From the NCBI GenBank assembly GCA_947626575.1, contig CANQSR010000002.1:62001-126000 (forward strand): DNA of 64,000 nt. Reading direction: 5' to 3'. How positions within the stretch are numbered: the first letter of the stretch is position 1; the number at the start of each line of letters is the position of its first letter. A model generated the notes under the pieces. It saw only the letters and a list, made by a program, of their open reading frames with translations. It had not been told where the DNA came from and did not search any database. Shown piece by piece: positions 1-9,588 of the stretch. This stretch comes from an uncultured Clostridia bacterium. GTDB taxonomy: Bacteria > Bacillota > Clostridia > Christensenellales > Borkfalkiaceae. A program made the translations under genes and the position numbers.

Positions 1-1073
1 CCGAACATATCGAGCTGTTCCGCCCCGGAAAATTCGCACACGGAGATCCCCAAGGCGCGGATGGGCTTCCCCTTCGTTTCGAGCGCGCGGAAGAGCTTCA
101 TCGCACAGTCTGCGATCTCCTTCGCGTTGCGGGAAGGGCCTTCAAGCTGTCCTTGTTTGCCGAAACGGCCGAGGTCGCGATCGGTCACGACGATCTTTAC
201 CGTCCGCGCACGCCCCATCCCGCTCTCCAAAAGACGCGCCGCAACGCTATCGGCAAGCAGCAGAAAGAGCATGTAGATCTCGTCCTCTTCTTCGAGATCG
301 CGATAGCACGTGAGGCTGTTCCCTACGCTCTTGACCTCGCGCGTCTCCCCCATTTCCTTGACGGGCGAGCTATCCGAACCGTTGGCATATTCATAGAGGA
401 CTTTCCCCCACTTGCCGAGTTCCTGAATGAGCTTCCCCTCATCATAGCGGGCAATATCGCCGATGGTGGCGATGCCGAGCAGGCTCAACTTGCGCGCCGT
501 CGCCTTGCCGACATAGAGGAGATCGGAGGCGGGCAGTTTCCACGCCGTCTCCTTATAATTTTCAGGCGAGATCACGGAGACCGCATTGGGCTTTTTCATA
601 TCCGAAGCAAGTTTTGCAAAGATCTTGTTCCAGCTCACGCCCACGCTCACCGTGACGCCGCACTCCTTCAAGACCGTCTCGCGGATGCTCTCCGCGATCG
701 CAGGCCCTTCGCCGAACAAGAGACGGCTCCCCGTGACGTCCAGCCAGCATTCGTCTATCCCGAAGGGTTCGATGCGGTCCGTATAGCGCGCATAGATCTT
801 GCGCACGGCCTGCGAAACGCGCACATAGGCGGGAAAATCGGCGGGGACGGCGACAAGATCGGGACACTTGCGCTTTGCCTGCCAAAAGACCTCCCCCGTC
901 TGTACGCCCGCGCGCTTTGCGAGCATATTTTTTGCCAAAACCACCCCGTGGCGGTCCTTCATACTGCCCGTCACGGCAATGGGAACGCCGCGCAGGGCGG
1001 GCGATTTGAGCATCTCCACGGACGCATAGAAGTTGTTGAGATCGCTGTGCAGAATACAGCGCTTTGTGTTCAA
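1..1073 (-). CDS. dinB: Y-family DNA polymerase IV, 3' end beyond window
   Basis: Minus-strand translation CILHSDLNNFYASVEMLKSPALRGVPIAVTGS...RIEPFGIDECWLDVTGS is typical of DinB/UmuC; likely TTG start at 1073 preceded by GGAGG. Confidence 0.9.
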   Translation of the reverse strand, partial: MNTKRCILHSDLNNFYASVEMLKSPALRGVPIAVTGSMKDRHGVVLAKNMLAKRAGVQTGEVFWQAKRKCPDLVAVPADFPAYVRVSQAVRKIYARYTDRIEPFGIDECWLDVTGSRLLFGEGPAIAESIRETVLKECGVTVSVGVSWNKIFAKLASDMKKPNAVSVISPENYKETAWKLPASDLLYVGKATARKLSLLGIATIGDIARYDEGKLIQELGKWGKVLYEYANGSDSSPVKEMGETREVKSVGNSLTCYRDLEEEDEIYMLFLLLADSVAARLLESGMGRARTVKIVVTDRDLGRFGKQGQLEGPSRNAKEIADCAMKLFRALETKGKPIRALGISVCEFSGAEQLDMF

Positions 1074-1354
1074 GGATGTATGACCTCCACAAACCAACGC
1101 AACTCTTCCGGCTCGAACCAAAGATACTTCTCCCTGCCCTCGATGAGGCAGGTATAGCGCACGGGCAACACCGAACTCACGTGCGACGGCGCGGGCTCGA
1201 TATACTTCACGCGTTCGACGGCAAACTTCCTCCCGTCATCCCAGAAGAGCGCGGTGGGACGCATCCCGCCGTCCCGTAAAAATTTTGCCGCCACCTCCAC
1301 GCAGACCTTCTCATATTGCATAGAAAAAGGTTGCGCAGGAAGCCTTTGCGTCAT
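1070..1354 (-). CDS. Small conserved hypothetical protein coupled to dinB
   Basis: 94-aa ORF whose stop overlaps the dinB TTG start (TTGA). Confidence 0.6.
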   Translation of the reverse strand: MTQRLPAQPFSMQYEKVCVEVAAKFLRDGGMRPTALFWDDGRKFAVERVKYIEPAPSHVSSVLPVRYTCLIEGREKYLWFEPEELRWFVEVIHP

Positions 1355-1362
1355 TCGTAAGC

Positions 1363-1385
1363 GGTACTATGCGTGACATATTACT
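1363..1385 (-). repeat. Dispersed 23-bp palindrome copy 1
   Basis: Minus strand AGTAATATG-TCACG-CATAGTACC. Confidence 0.75.
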
Positions 1386-1430
1386 GTGAAAAACCCGCAA
1401 AATCGGCCTATAAAACGGGATTTACACCGC

Positions 1431-2873
1431 TTATACGCGCACTTCGCCGCGCGCGCCGAGCATATCGCCGTGCCGCGCAAGGATGGGAAGGATCTTCTGT
1501 TCGATGAACTCCTCCGTCTGCGCGGGCGCTCTTCCGATGAACTTCTTCGCGTCGACGATCTCCGGGAGCCTTCCGCGGACGGCGGCAAACATGCCGTCCT
1601 CCTCGATGCGGGCGAGGAGATCGTTTTCCTTCCCCTCCCGCTTGACCGCCGCGCCCGCTTCCTGCGAGAGCCTGCGGATGCGTTCATGCAGCTGCTGCCT
1701 GTCACCGCCCGCCTTCACGCACTCCATGATGATGTTCTCCGTCGCCATGAAGGGCAACTCTGCCTCGACGTGCTTTTGGATGACCTTCTCGTAAACAACG
1801 AGATTTTCGGCGACGTTCATGTAGATATTCAGGACGGCGTCGGCCGTGAGGAAGGCCTGCGCATTGACGATGCGGCGGTTCGCCGAGTCGTCGAGCGTGC
1901 GCTCGAACCACTGCGTGGAGGCGGTGACGGCGCTGTTCACGGGGAGCGAGATCATATAGCGGCAGAGACTGCCCATCCGCTCGCAACGCATCGGATTGCG
2001 CTTATACGCCATCGCGGAAGAGCCGATCTGCGACGTTTCAAACGGCTCCTCGACCTCCTTCATGCTCTGCAAAATGCGGATATCGTTGGAAAATTTATAG
2101 GCGCTCTGGGCGATCTGCGAGAGTACGCACAGCACATTGTAATCGAATTTCCGCGGATAGGTCTGTCCCGTCACGTCATAGACTTCCGACGCAGAATAGC
2201 CGAGTTTTTCGACGACCCGCCGTTCGAGTTCCTTTACTTTTTCGCCGTCGCCGTCGAAGAGGTCCAAGAAACTTGCCTGCGTCCCCGTCGTCCCCTTCAC
2301 GCCGCGCAGACGTATTCCGCCGAGCAGCCGCGTGAGGCTCTCATAGTCGAGCATGAGGTCTTGAAGCCACAGAGCCGCGCGCTTCCCCACCGTCGTAAGC
2401 TGGGCGGGTTGCAGATGCGTAAATCCGAGCGTCGGCACATCCTTGTATTTCAAGGCGAAATCTTTGAGCTTCTCCATGACGTTGACGAGCTTTTTGAGGA
2501 GGATCCTGAGGCCGTCGTGCATGATCATGATCTCGGAATTGCAGTCCACGAAACAGCTCGTCGCGCCGAGGTGGATGATGCCCTTTGCCTTGGGCGCAAC
2601 GTCGCCATATGCCTTGACGTGCGCCATCACGTCATGCCGCACCTCGCGTTCATAGGCCTCCGCCTTTTCAAAGTCGATATCCTCCGCGTGCGCCTTCAAC
2701 TCGTCCACTTGCTCCTGTGTGACGGGAAGGCCGAGTTCCATTTCGCTCTCGGCAAGCGCGATCCAAAGTTTCCGCCACAGGCGGAAACGCTTCGCGTCGC
2801 CGAAATTTTCCAGCATCTCACGGCTCGCATAACGCGTATTTAAGGGATTTTCGTAAAGTAGTTTGTCTGACAT
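1431..2873 (-). CDS. purB: Adenylosuccinate lyase (alternative upstream start 2903)
   Basis: MSDKLLYENPLNTRYASREML..., QIGSSAMAYKRNPMRCER signature. Confidence 0.95.
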   Translation of the reverse strand: MSDKLLYENPLNTRYASREMLENFGDAKRFRLWRKLWIALAESEMELGLPVTQEQVDELKAHAEDIDFEKAEAYEREVRHDVMAHVKAYGDVAPKAKGIIHLGATSCFVDCNSEIMIMHDGLRILLKKLVNVMEKLKDFALKYKDVPTLGFTHLQPAQLTTVGKRAALWLQDLMLDYESLTRLLGGIRLRGVKGTTGTQASFLDLFDGDGEKVKELERRVVEKLGYSASEVYDVTGQTYPRKFDYNVLCVLSQIAQSAYKFSNDIRILQSMKEVEEPFETSQIGSSAMAYKRNPMRCERMGSLCRYMISLPVNSAVTASTQWFERTLDDSANRRIVNAQAFLTADAVLNIYMNVAENLVVYEKVIQKHVEAELPFMATENIIMECVKAGGDRQQLHERIRRLSQEAGAAVKREGKENDLLARIEEDGMFAAVRGRLPEIVDAKKFIGRAPAQTEEFIEQKILPILARHGDMLGARGEVRV

Positions 2874-2879
2874 AGTACC
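2857..2879 (+). repeat. Dispersed 23-bp palindrome copy 2 (overlaps purB start)
   Basis: AGTAGTTTG-TCTGA-CATAGTACC. Confidence 0.75.
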
Positions 2880-2909
2880 TCGCAAAACGCCGATTTTCGA
2901 CATAAATTC

Positions 2910-3428
2910 TCAGATTTTGACGGGCTGAGGGTATTCCACGCCAAAAGTTTCGGCGGTGACCTTCTTCATCCGCTGTTCAGAGAGCGGCCTATCCATCCTG
3001 CCCGTGGGCGTCGTTGCGATCTCGTCCACGACGTCCATCCCCTCCGTCACGCGGCCGAACGCGGCATACTGTCCGTCGAGGAAAAAGCCGTCGCCGTGCA
3101 TGATGAAGAACTGCGAACCTGCGGAATCGGGATGTTGGGCGCGGGCCATCGAAAGCACGCCGCGCGCGTGCTTCAAATTGTTCTTGAAGCCGTTCCCCGC
3201 AAACTCCCCTTTGATACGGTATCCGGGGCCGCCCGTACCCGTCCCCGTCGGGTCGCCGCCCTGTATCATGAAGCCCGCGATGACGCGGTGAAAGATGAGG
3301 CCGTCATAGAAGCCCTTGTTGACGAGAGATAAAAAGCTGTTTACCGTGTTGGGCGCATATTCCGGCAGAAGCTCCGCCTTGAAGCGCTTGCCGTTTTGCA
3401 TTTCAAAAGTTACGATGGGATTTGGCAT
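2910..3428 (-). CDS. Peptidyl-prolyl cis-trans isomerase, cyclophilin type
   Basis: FHRVIAGFMIQGGDPTGTGTGGPGYRIKGEF motif. Confidence 0.95.
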   Translation of the reverse strand: MPNPIVTFEMQNGKRFKAELLPEYAPNTVNSFLSLVNKGFYDGLIFHRVIAGFMIQGGDPTGTGTGGPGYRIKGEFAGNGFKNNLKHARGVLSMARAQHPDSAGSQFFIMHGDGFFLDGQYAAFGRVTEGMDVVDEIATTPTGRMDRPLSEQRMKKVTAETFGVEYPQPVKI

Positions 3429-3474
3429 GATATGTCCTCCTGAACGCCGTTTTGATTTTGTAGAGCATTCGCCG

Positions 3475-3921
3475 TCATTTTACTTCGAATTTTTCGACCA
3501 AAGTGCCGGCTTCCTTAAAAAGTTCCATGGAAAATTCATCGGGATAGCCCTCTTTGTAGACCACCCGTTTGATACCCGCATTGATGATCATCTTTGCGCA
3601 GATGACGCAGGGCTGGTGCGTGCAGTAAAGCGTTGCGCCGTCGATATTCACGCCGTATTTGGCGGCCTGAATGAGCGCATTCTGCTCGGCGTGGGCGGCA
3701 TAGCAGATCTCCGCATGCGTTCCGCTCTCGATATTCTTTTTGATGCGCAAGCATTCGCCCCGCTCGATACAGGACTTGATCCCTGCGGGCGCGCCGTTGT
3801 AACCCGTCGTCATGACCCTCTTATCGCGCACGATGACCGCGCCTACCTTGCGGCGCAGACAGCTTGCCCAGCTGCCCACATTCTCGGTGAGTTCCATGAA
3901 CCGTTCATCCCACTTATCCAT
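3475..3921 (-). CDS. comEB: dCMP deaminase / ComEB family
   Basis: HAEQNALIQAAKYG and PCVICAKMIINAG zinc-deaminase motifs. Confidence 0.9.
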   Translation of the reverse strand: MDKWDERFMELTENVGSWASCLRRKVGAVIVRDKRVMTTGYNGAPAGIKSCIERGECLRIKKNIESGTHAEICYAAHAEQNALIQAAKYGVNIDGATLYCTHQPCVICAKMIINAGIKRVVYKEGYPDEFSMELFKEAGTLVEKFEVK

Positions 3922-3938
3922 AGCGACCTCCTTGTTTC

Positions 3939-3967
3939 ATTATAGCATATTTTTTATGCGAATGCAA
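3939..3967 (-). promoter_or_regulatory. Sigma-A type promoter for comEB
   Basis: Minus strand TTGCAT-N17-TATAAT; the spacer contains GCATA-AAAAA-TATGC. Confidence 0.6.
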
Positions 3968-4106
3968 GGAGTTTCGGGGGCTTTTCCCCCGCGCGGCCCT
4001 CTTCTTGGCGGCTCTGACATTTTTTTCCAAAAAATTTCCCGAAATGCGTTTGATAGTTTGCCGTTCCCGTTTATAATATAAGGGAAAAAATAACGGAGGC
4101 ATCCAC

Positions 4107-4391
4107 ATGAATATCAAACCCCTTTTTGACAAGGTCGTTGTTGAAGCGGTCAATGTCGAAGAAAAGACGAAGAGCGGCTTCATTCTTCCCTCTTCCGCAC
4201 AAGAAAAGCCCCAGACGTGCGTCGTCGTTGCAGTCGGCCCCGGCGGCAATGTAGACGGCAAAGAAGTGAAAATGCAGGTAAAAGTCGGCGATAAGGTCCT
4301 TTGCTCCAAGTATTCCGGCACGGACTTCAAGGTCGACGGCAAGGAATTCACCATCATCAAGCAGAGCGATATCCTCGCCATCGTCGAATAA
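4107..4391 (+). CDS. groES: Co-chaperonin GroES
   Basis: MNIKPLFDKVVVEAVNVEEKTKSGFILPSSAQEKPQ. Confidence 0.97.
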   Translation: MNIKPLFDKVVVEAVNVEEKTKSGFILPSSAQEKPQTCVVVAVGPGGNVDGKEVKMQVKVGDKVLCSKYSGTDFKVDGKEFTIIKQSDILAIVE

Positions 4392-4414
4392 ATATAGAAA
4401 GGATAAGGAGATAA

Positions 4415-6049
<1,635 letters not shown>

Positions 6050-6065
6050 GACGTACTAAAAGAAC

Positions 6066-6095
6066 TGACCCCGCGTTTTACGCGGGGTCATTTTT
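6066..6095 (+). terminator. groESL intrinsic terminator
   Basis: TGACCCCGCG-tttta-CGCGGGGTCA followed by TTTTT. Confidence 0.85.
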
Positions 6096-6165
6096 GCGGC
6101 ATGGGTACAGATAAAGTTTGCGATAATCAGGCGCGCATGACGCGCCGGAAAGAGCATTCTCTTAT

Positions 6166-7314
6166 TCACATGCCCCGCGGGGACGCGTGGCTGTGCAGAT
6201 ACTCCACAATGTTCTTAACGCCGTCACGGATGAAAAACTCTTCCACGCGGGCCTGCATCGCGGCGCCCTTACGGGCGTCGTTCGCATATGCTTCAAGCAG
6301 AGCGGTCGCCTCGGAAAGTTTGCCGAGAGCCTCGCAGAGGCCGCGTTCCCGCAGGAGATCGCGGTTGTAATGCTCCTGCGCCATGGGATGCTCGCGCACC
6401 ACGATGTTGACGCCGCTCGTCATCGCCTCGCCGAACGCCCCCATCCCGCCGCGGCAAAAATAGAGATCGGAGACGCGCATGAGTTCGGGAACGTTATCCA
6501 CGAACCCGAAGATGCGTACGTTTTTCCAGCCGCGCTTTTCACACAATTGTTCCAGCTTGCGCTTGGCCCTTTCGTTTCGCCCGCACACGGCCAAAATCGC
6601 GAGTTCGCGGCCGTGAAGATCTGCCTTCATGAGCGCTTTCACGAGGCCCGTCAAATTTCCAATTCCCGCGCCGCCGCTCAGAGCAAGGACCGCGAACGCA
6701 TCCTGCGGAATGCCCAAACGCGCCCGCAGTTCCTCCTTCGGGGGAAGCCCGTAAAACTTTCGGTGCGCGGGGAAGCCCGTCGGCACGAGTTGTTCTTCGC
6801 GGAAGCCGCGATCAAGGAGAAAACGGTGCGAGATCGTATGCGGGGTAAATACCGCGTCGCAGAGAACGCTCCCCTCCCACCACGGACAGTTGACATAGTC
6901 GTGCATGACGGTATAAACCTTGCCGTGAAATCTGTTATGGATCTTCAACCAGCAAACGATGTTGCTCGCCTCGCTATGCGTGCATACGACGGCGTCGGGC
7001 TGAAATTCCGAGATCGCCGCTTCCACATGCTCCGCGCCCTTCTTGATGCCGCTCATCGCGGCCCCGCGATAGCGTTTCGCGGGATCTGCTCTGCGGGAAT
7101 TATCCCACACAAATTCATAAAGCCACGGCAGGTAACGGGTAAAGAAGAAATAGTTCCGCTCATCTTTATGCCGTGCGCGCTCATCCGTTCCATAAATATC
7201 GACGATCTTGCCTTCGTCGTCCGCGGGAAGCCCCGCGAGGATGGCGCGCGCCATCGCATTGTGGCATTCACCGCAGGTCATGGTAAGAATTAAGATCTTC
7301 ACTTTGCACCTCAA
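6166..7314 (-). CDS. MGDG-synthase/UgtP-like glycosyltransferase
   Basis: LTMTCGECHNAMARAI N-terminus and GFVDNVPELMRVSDLYFCRGG donor-binding region. Confidence 0.8.
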   Translation of the reverse strand: MRCKVKILILTMTCGECHNAMARAILAGLPADDEGKIVDIYGTDERARHKDERNYFFFTRYLPWLYEFVWDNSRRADPAKRYRGAAMSGIKKGAEHVEAAISEFQPDAVVCTHSEASNIVCWLKIHNRFHGKVYTVMHDYVNCPWWEGSVLCDAVFTPHTISHRFLLDRGFREEQLVPTGFPAHRKFYGLPPKEELRARLGIPQDAFAVLALSGGAGIGNLTGLVKALMKADLHGRELAILAVCGRNERAKRKLEQLCEKRGWKNVRIFGFVDNVPELMRVSDLYFCRGGMGAFGEAMTSGVNIVVREHPMAQEHYNRDLLRERGLCEALGKLSEATALLEAYANDARKGAAMQARVEEFFIRDGVKNIVEYLHSHASPRGM

Positions 7315-7517
7315 AATTCACGCAGGCCCAACAGATAATCCACCGAAACATCCAAAATCTCGGCGATCTTTGCCAAGCATTCCAGCGTCGGCTCAGACGT
7401 GCCGTTTTCATAGCGGATATACGAGGGTTGGGTGATCCCCAACTGCTCGGCCATGTATCGCTGTGTATAGCCGAGCATCTTGCGCATTTCTTTCAATCTT
7501 TCTTGAAAAATTTTCAT
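7311..7517 (-). CDS. Small XRE-family HTH regulator
   Basis: MKIFQERLKEMRKMLGYTQRYMAEQLGITQPSYIRYENGTSEP. Confidence 0.9.
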   Translation of the reverse strand: MKIFQERLKEMRKMLGYTQRYMAEQLGITQPSYIRYENGTSEPTLECLAKIAEILDVSVDYLLGLREF

Positions 7518-7522
7518 GGGAC

Positions 7523-7551
7523 TTGACAATTATAACAAACTGTTATATACT
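7523..7551 (+). promoter_or_regulatory. Promoter with embedded operator TATAACA-AAC-TGTTATA
   Basis: TTGACA-N17-TATACT; inverted repeat at 7531-7547. Confidence 0.75.
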
Positions 7552-7589
7552 GAAATAAAAAATATAGCTGTTTGCTATCACGGTGGCCT

Positions 7590-8384
7590 ATGATCCCGAA
7601 AATAATTCATTATGTATGGCTCGGAAAAAAACAAATGCCTTCCGAACAGAAGGCATACATCCAAGGTTGGCGGAATTTGCTTCCCGGATGGGAATTCAAG
7701 GAGTGGAACGAAGAAAACTTCGATATCGACGCCTGCGCATATGCGCGTGAAGCATACCGCCTGAAAAAGTACAGCTTTGCGGCCGATTACGTCCGCGTGT
7801 GCGTGTTGGAAGAATACGGCGGCATTTATCTGGATACCGATGTGGAGCTTTTGCGGCCATTCCCCGAAGAGATGCTCGCCGCGGAGTGCTTCATCGGCTT
7901 TGAAAATTCTTCGCATGTGGAGGCTTCGGTCTTTGGATGTGCGCCCCGCCATCCCCTCTTCGCGGCGCTCACGGCAATGTATCAAAAAATTCCCTTCGTC
8001 AAGGAAGGGAAAGCGAACACGACGCCCAATCCCCTCTACTTTACCTATTTTCTGCGCAGGGATTTCGGACTGAAACTGAAAAACAAGCGGCAAACGCTTT
8101 CGGACGGGACGCATACGGCGGAGATATATCCGCAGGAATACTTTTCCCCCATCGACTTCAATACGGGAAAGGAGCATCGCACGCCCGCCACCGTATGCGT
8201 CCATCATTTTGCATATAGTTGGGCGGGGAAAAACGCAAAAAAGCGGCTCTCCTTTGAAAGAGCCGTATGCAACTTCTTCGGAAAGACGCTCACCGATGCC
8301 TTCTATAAGAATTTTTACACCAAACGCGTGTTGCGGCGGCTCAACAGGATGTTGCGCGGGGAGCGCAACGGGGCGCGGCAGTAA
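7590..8384 (+). CDS. Glycosyltransferase, GT32/OCH1-like DXD sugar transferase
   Basis: MIPKIIHYVWLGKKQMP...AADYVRVCVLEEYGGIYLDTDVELL. Confidence 0.85.
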   Translation: MIPKIIHYVWLGKKQMPSEQKAYIQGWRNLLPGWEFKEWNEENFDIDACAYAREAYRLKKYSFAADYVRVCVLEEYGGIYLDTDVELLRPFPEEMLAAECFIGFENSSHVEASVFGCAPRHPLFAALTAMYQKIPFVKEGKANTTPNPLYFTYFLRRDFGLKLKNKRQTLSDGTHTAEIYPQEYFSPIDFNTGKEHRTPATVCVHHFAYSWAGKNAKKRLSFERAVCNFFGKTLTDAFYKNFYTKRVLRRLNRMLRGERNGARQ

Positions 8385-8411
8385 AACGCCCCGCGTGCTG
8401 CGGGGCGAAAA
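8383..8411. terminator. Bidirectional intrinsic terminator
   Basis: AAAACGCCCCGC-gtgct-GCGGGGCGAAAA between convergent genes. Confidence 0.75.
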
Positions 8412-8413
8412 GA

Positions 8414-9535
8414 TCAATCCGTAAGATGTTCGAGATAGGCGGCGATATTTTCCGCGCCCCGCCTTACCGCGAACGCCTTGACGCGTTCGCGCATGGCCTC
8501 CTCCTCTCCGGGATGCGCAATGCTGTGTTCGAGGATGCGGCGGGCGTCCGCAAGACGCTTCATGCCATAGCATAGCCCCCGCTCCGTGAAGATGCTTTTG
8601 TTGCAAAGTTCTTGCGCGGTCACGCGTTCGCGGACGACGAAATTCACGCCGCTCGCCATGGCTTCGCTGACGGCGCCCCCGCCTCCGCGGCAAAAGTAGA
8701 GATCGGAGGCCCGCATGAGCTGGGGGACGTTGTCCACGAACCCAAACACGCGGACGTTGTTCCACCCGCGCTTTGCGGCCAGCCGCCTAAGTTGCCGCTC
8801 CGCCTTGGCGTTGCGGCCGCAGACGGCAAGGACGATCAGCTCTCTGCCCGCGGTATCCGCCTTCATGAGCGATTTTACAAGCCCTTTGGTATTCCCGATG
8901 CCCGCGCCGCCGCTGACGGTGAGCGCGACGAAGGCATCTTCGGGAATGCCCAAGCGGGTGCGCACATCGCTCTTTGCGGTCTCCTTTTCAAATTTCGGAT
9001 TGACGGGAAACCCCATGGGGATGAGCTGTTCTTCGCGGAACCCCCGCCCGATCAGCGAGGGATGGACGATGGGGTTGGGCGTAAAGATGCCGTCGCAAAG
9101 CACGCTCCCCTCCCACCACGGACAGTTGACATAGTCGAAAAATACGGAATAGACGGGTACATGGATGCGGTTGTGGATCTTCATCCAGCAGAAGAGATTG
9201 CTCGCCTGGTTGTGCGTGCAGAGGATGACGTCCGGGCGGAACGCTTCGACCTCTTGTTGCATGATACGGGCGGTTTTTTCATTGACCCCCAACATCGCAA
9301 GGCCGCGGTAACGCCTGTCTGCACGGAAGCGGCGGCAGATATTCCATACCAAATTATAGCAATGCGGAAAGTAGCGGACGACGAAGAGATAGGGTCCATT
9401 GTATTGGTCTTTCCCGTTTCCCGCATAGACGTCCACGATTTTGGTCTCATGGGCGGGGCCGAGCGCATCGCGGATGCTCCGCGCGATGGCATTATGGCCC
9501 TCGCCGCACGTCATGGTTGCGATCAAGATCTTCAT
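8414..9535 (-). CDS. MGDG-synthase/UgtP-like glycosyltransferase, paralog of 6166..7314
   Basis: MKILIATMTCGEGHNAIARSIRDALG; high similarity to the first copy. Confidence 0.8.
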   Translation of the reverse strand: MKILIATMTCGEGHNAIARSIRDALGPAHETKIVDVYAGNGKDQYNGPYLFVVRYFPHCYNLVWNICRRFRADRRYRGLAMLGVNEKTARIMQQEVEAFRPDVILCTHNQASNLFCWMKIHNRIHVPVYSVFFDYVNCPWWEGSVLCDGIFTPNPIVHPSLIGRGFREEQLIPMGFPVNPKFEKETAKSDVRTRLGIPEDAFVALTVSGGAGIGNTKGLVKSLMKADTAGRELIVLAVCGRNAKAERQLRRLAAKRGWNNVRVFGFVDNVPQLMRASDLYFCRGGGGAVSEAMASGVNFVVRERVTAQELCNKSIFTERGLCYGMKRLADARRILEHSIAHPGEEEAMRERVKAFAVRRGAENIAAYLEHLTD

Positions 9536-9551
9536 GGTGACCTCTGATAAT

Positions 9552-9585
9552 ACAAAGCCGACACGTTTTCGCGGGCCGGCTTTTT
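9552..9585 (-). terminator. Imperfect terminator-like hairpin between ftsZ and the 9535 glycosyltransferase
   Basis: AAAGCCGaCacg...GcCGGCTTTTTT imperfect stem. Confidence 0.4.
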
Positions 9586-9588
9586 TGC

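Noticed and set aside
153-1157. 334-aa plus-strand ORF
   Set aside because: Antisense to dinB, whose translation is clearly real.
6166-7314. Glycosyltransferase as MurG
   Set aside because: Fold is MurG-like, but the N-terminal TCGE(C/G)HN motif and tandem duplication fit UgtP/MGDG-synthase better.
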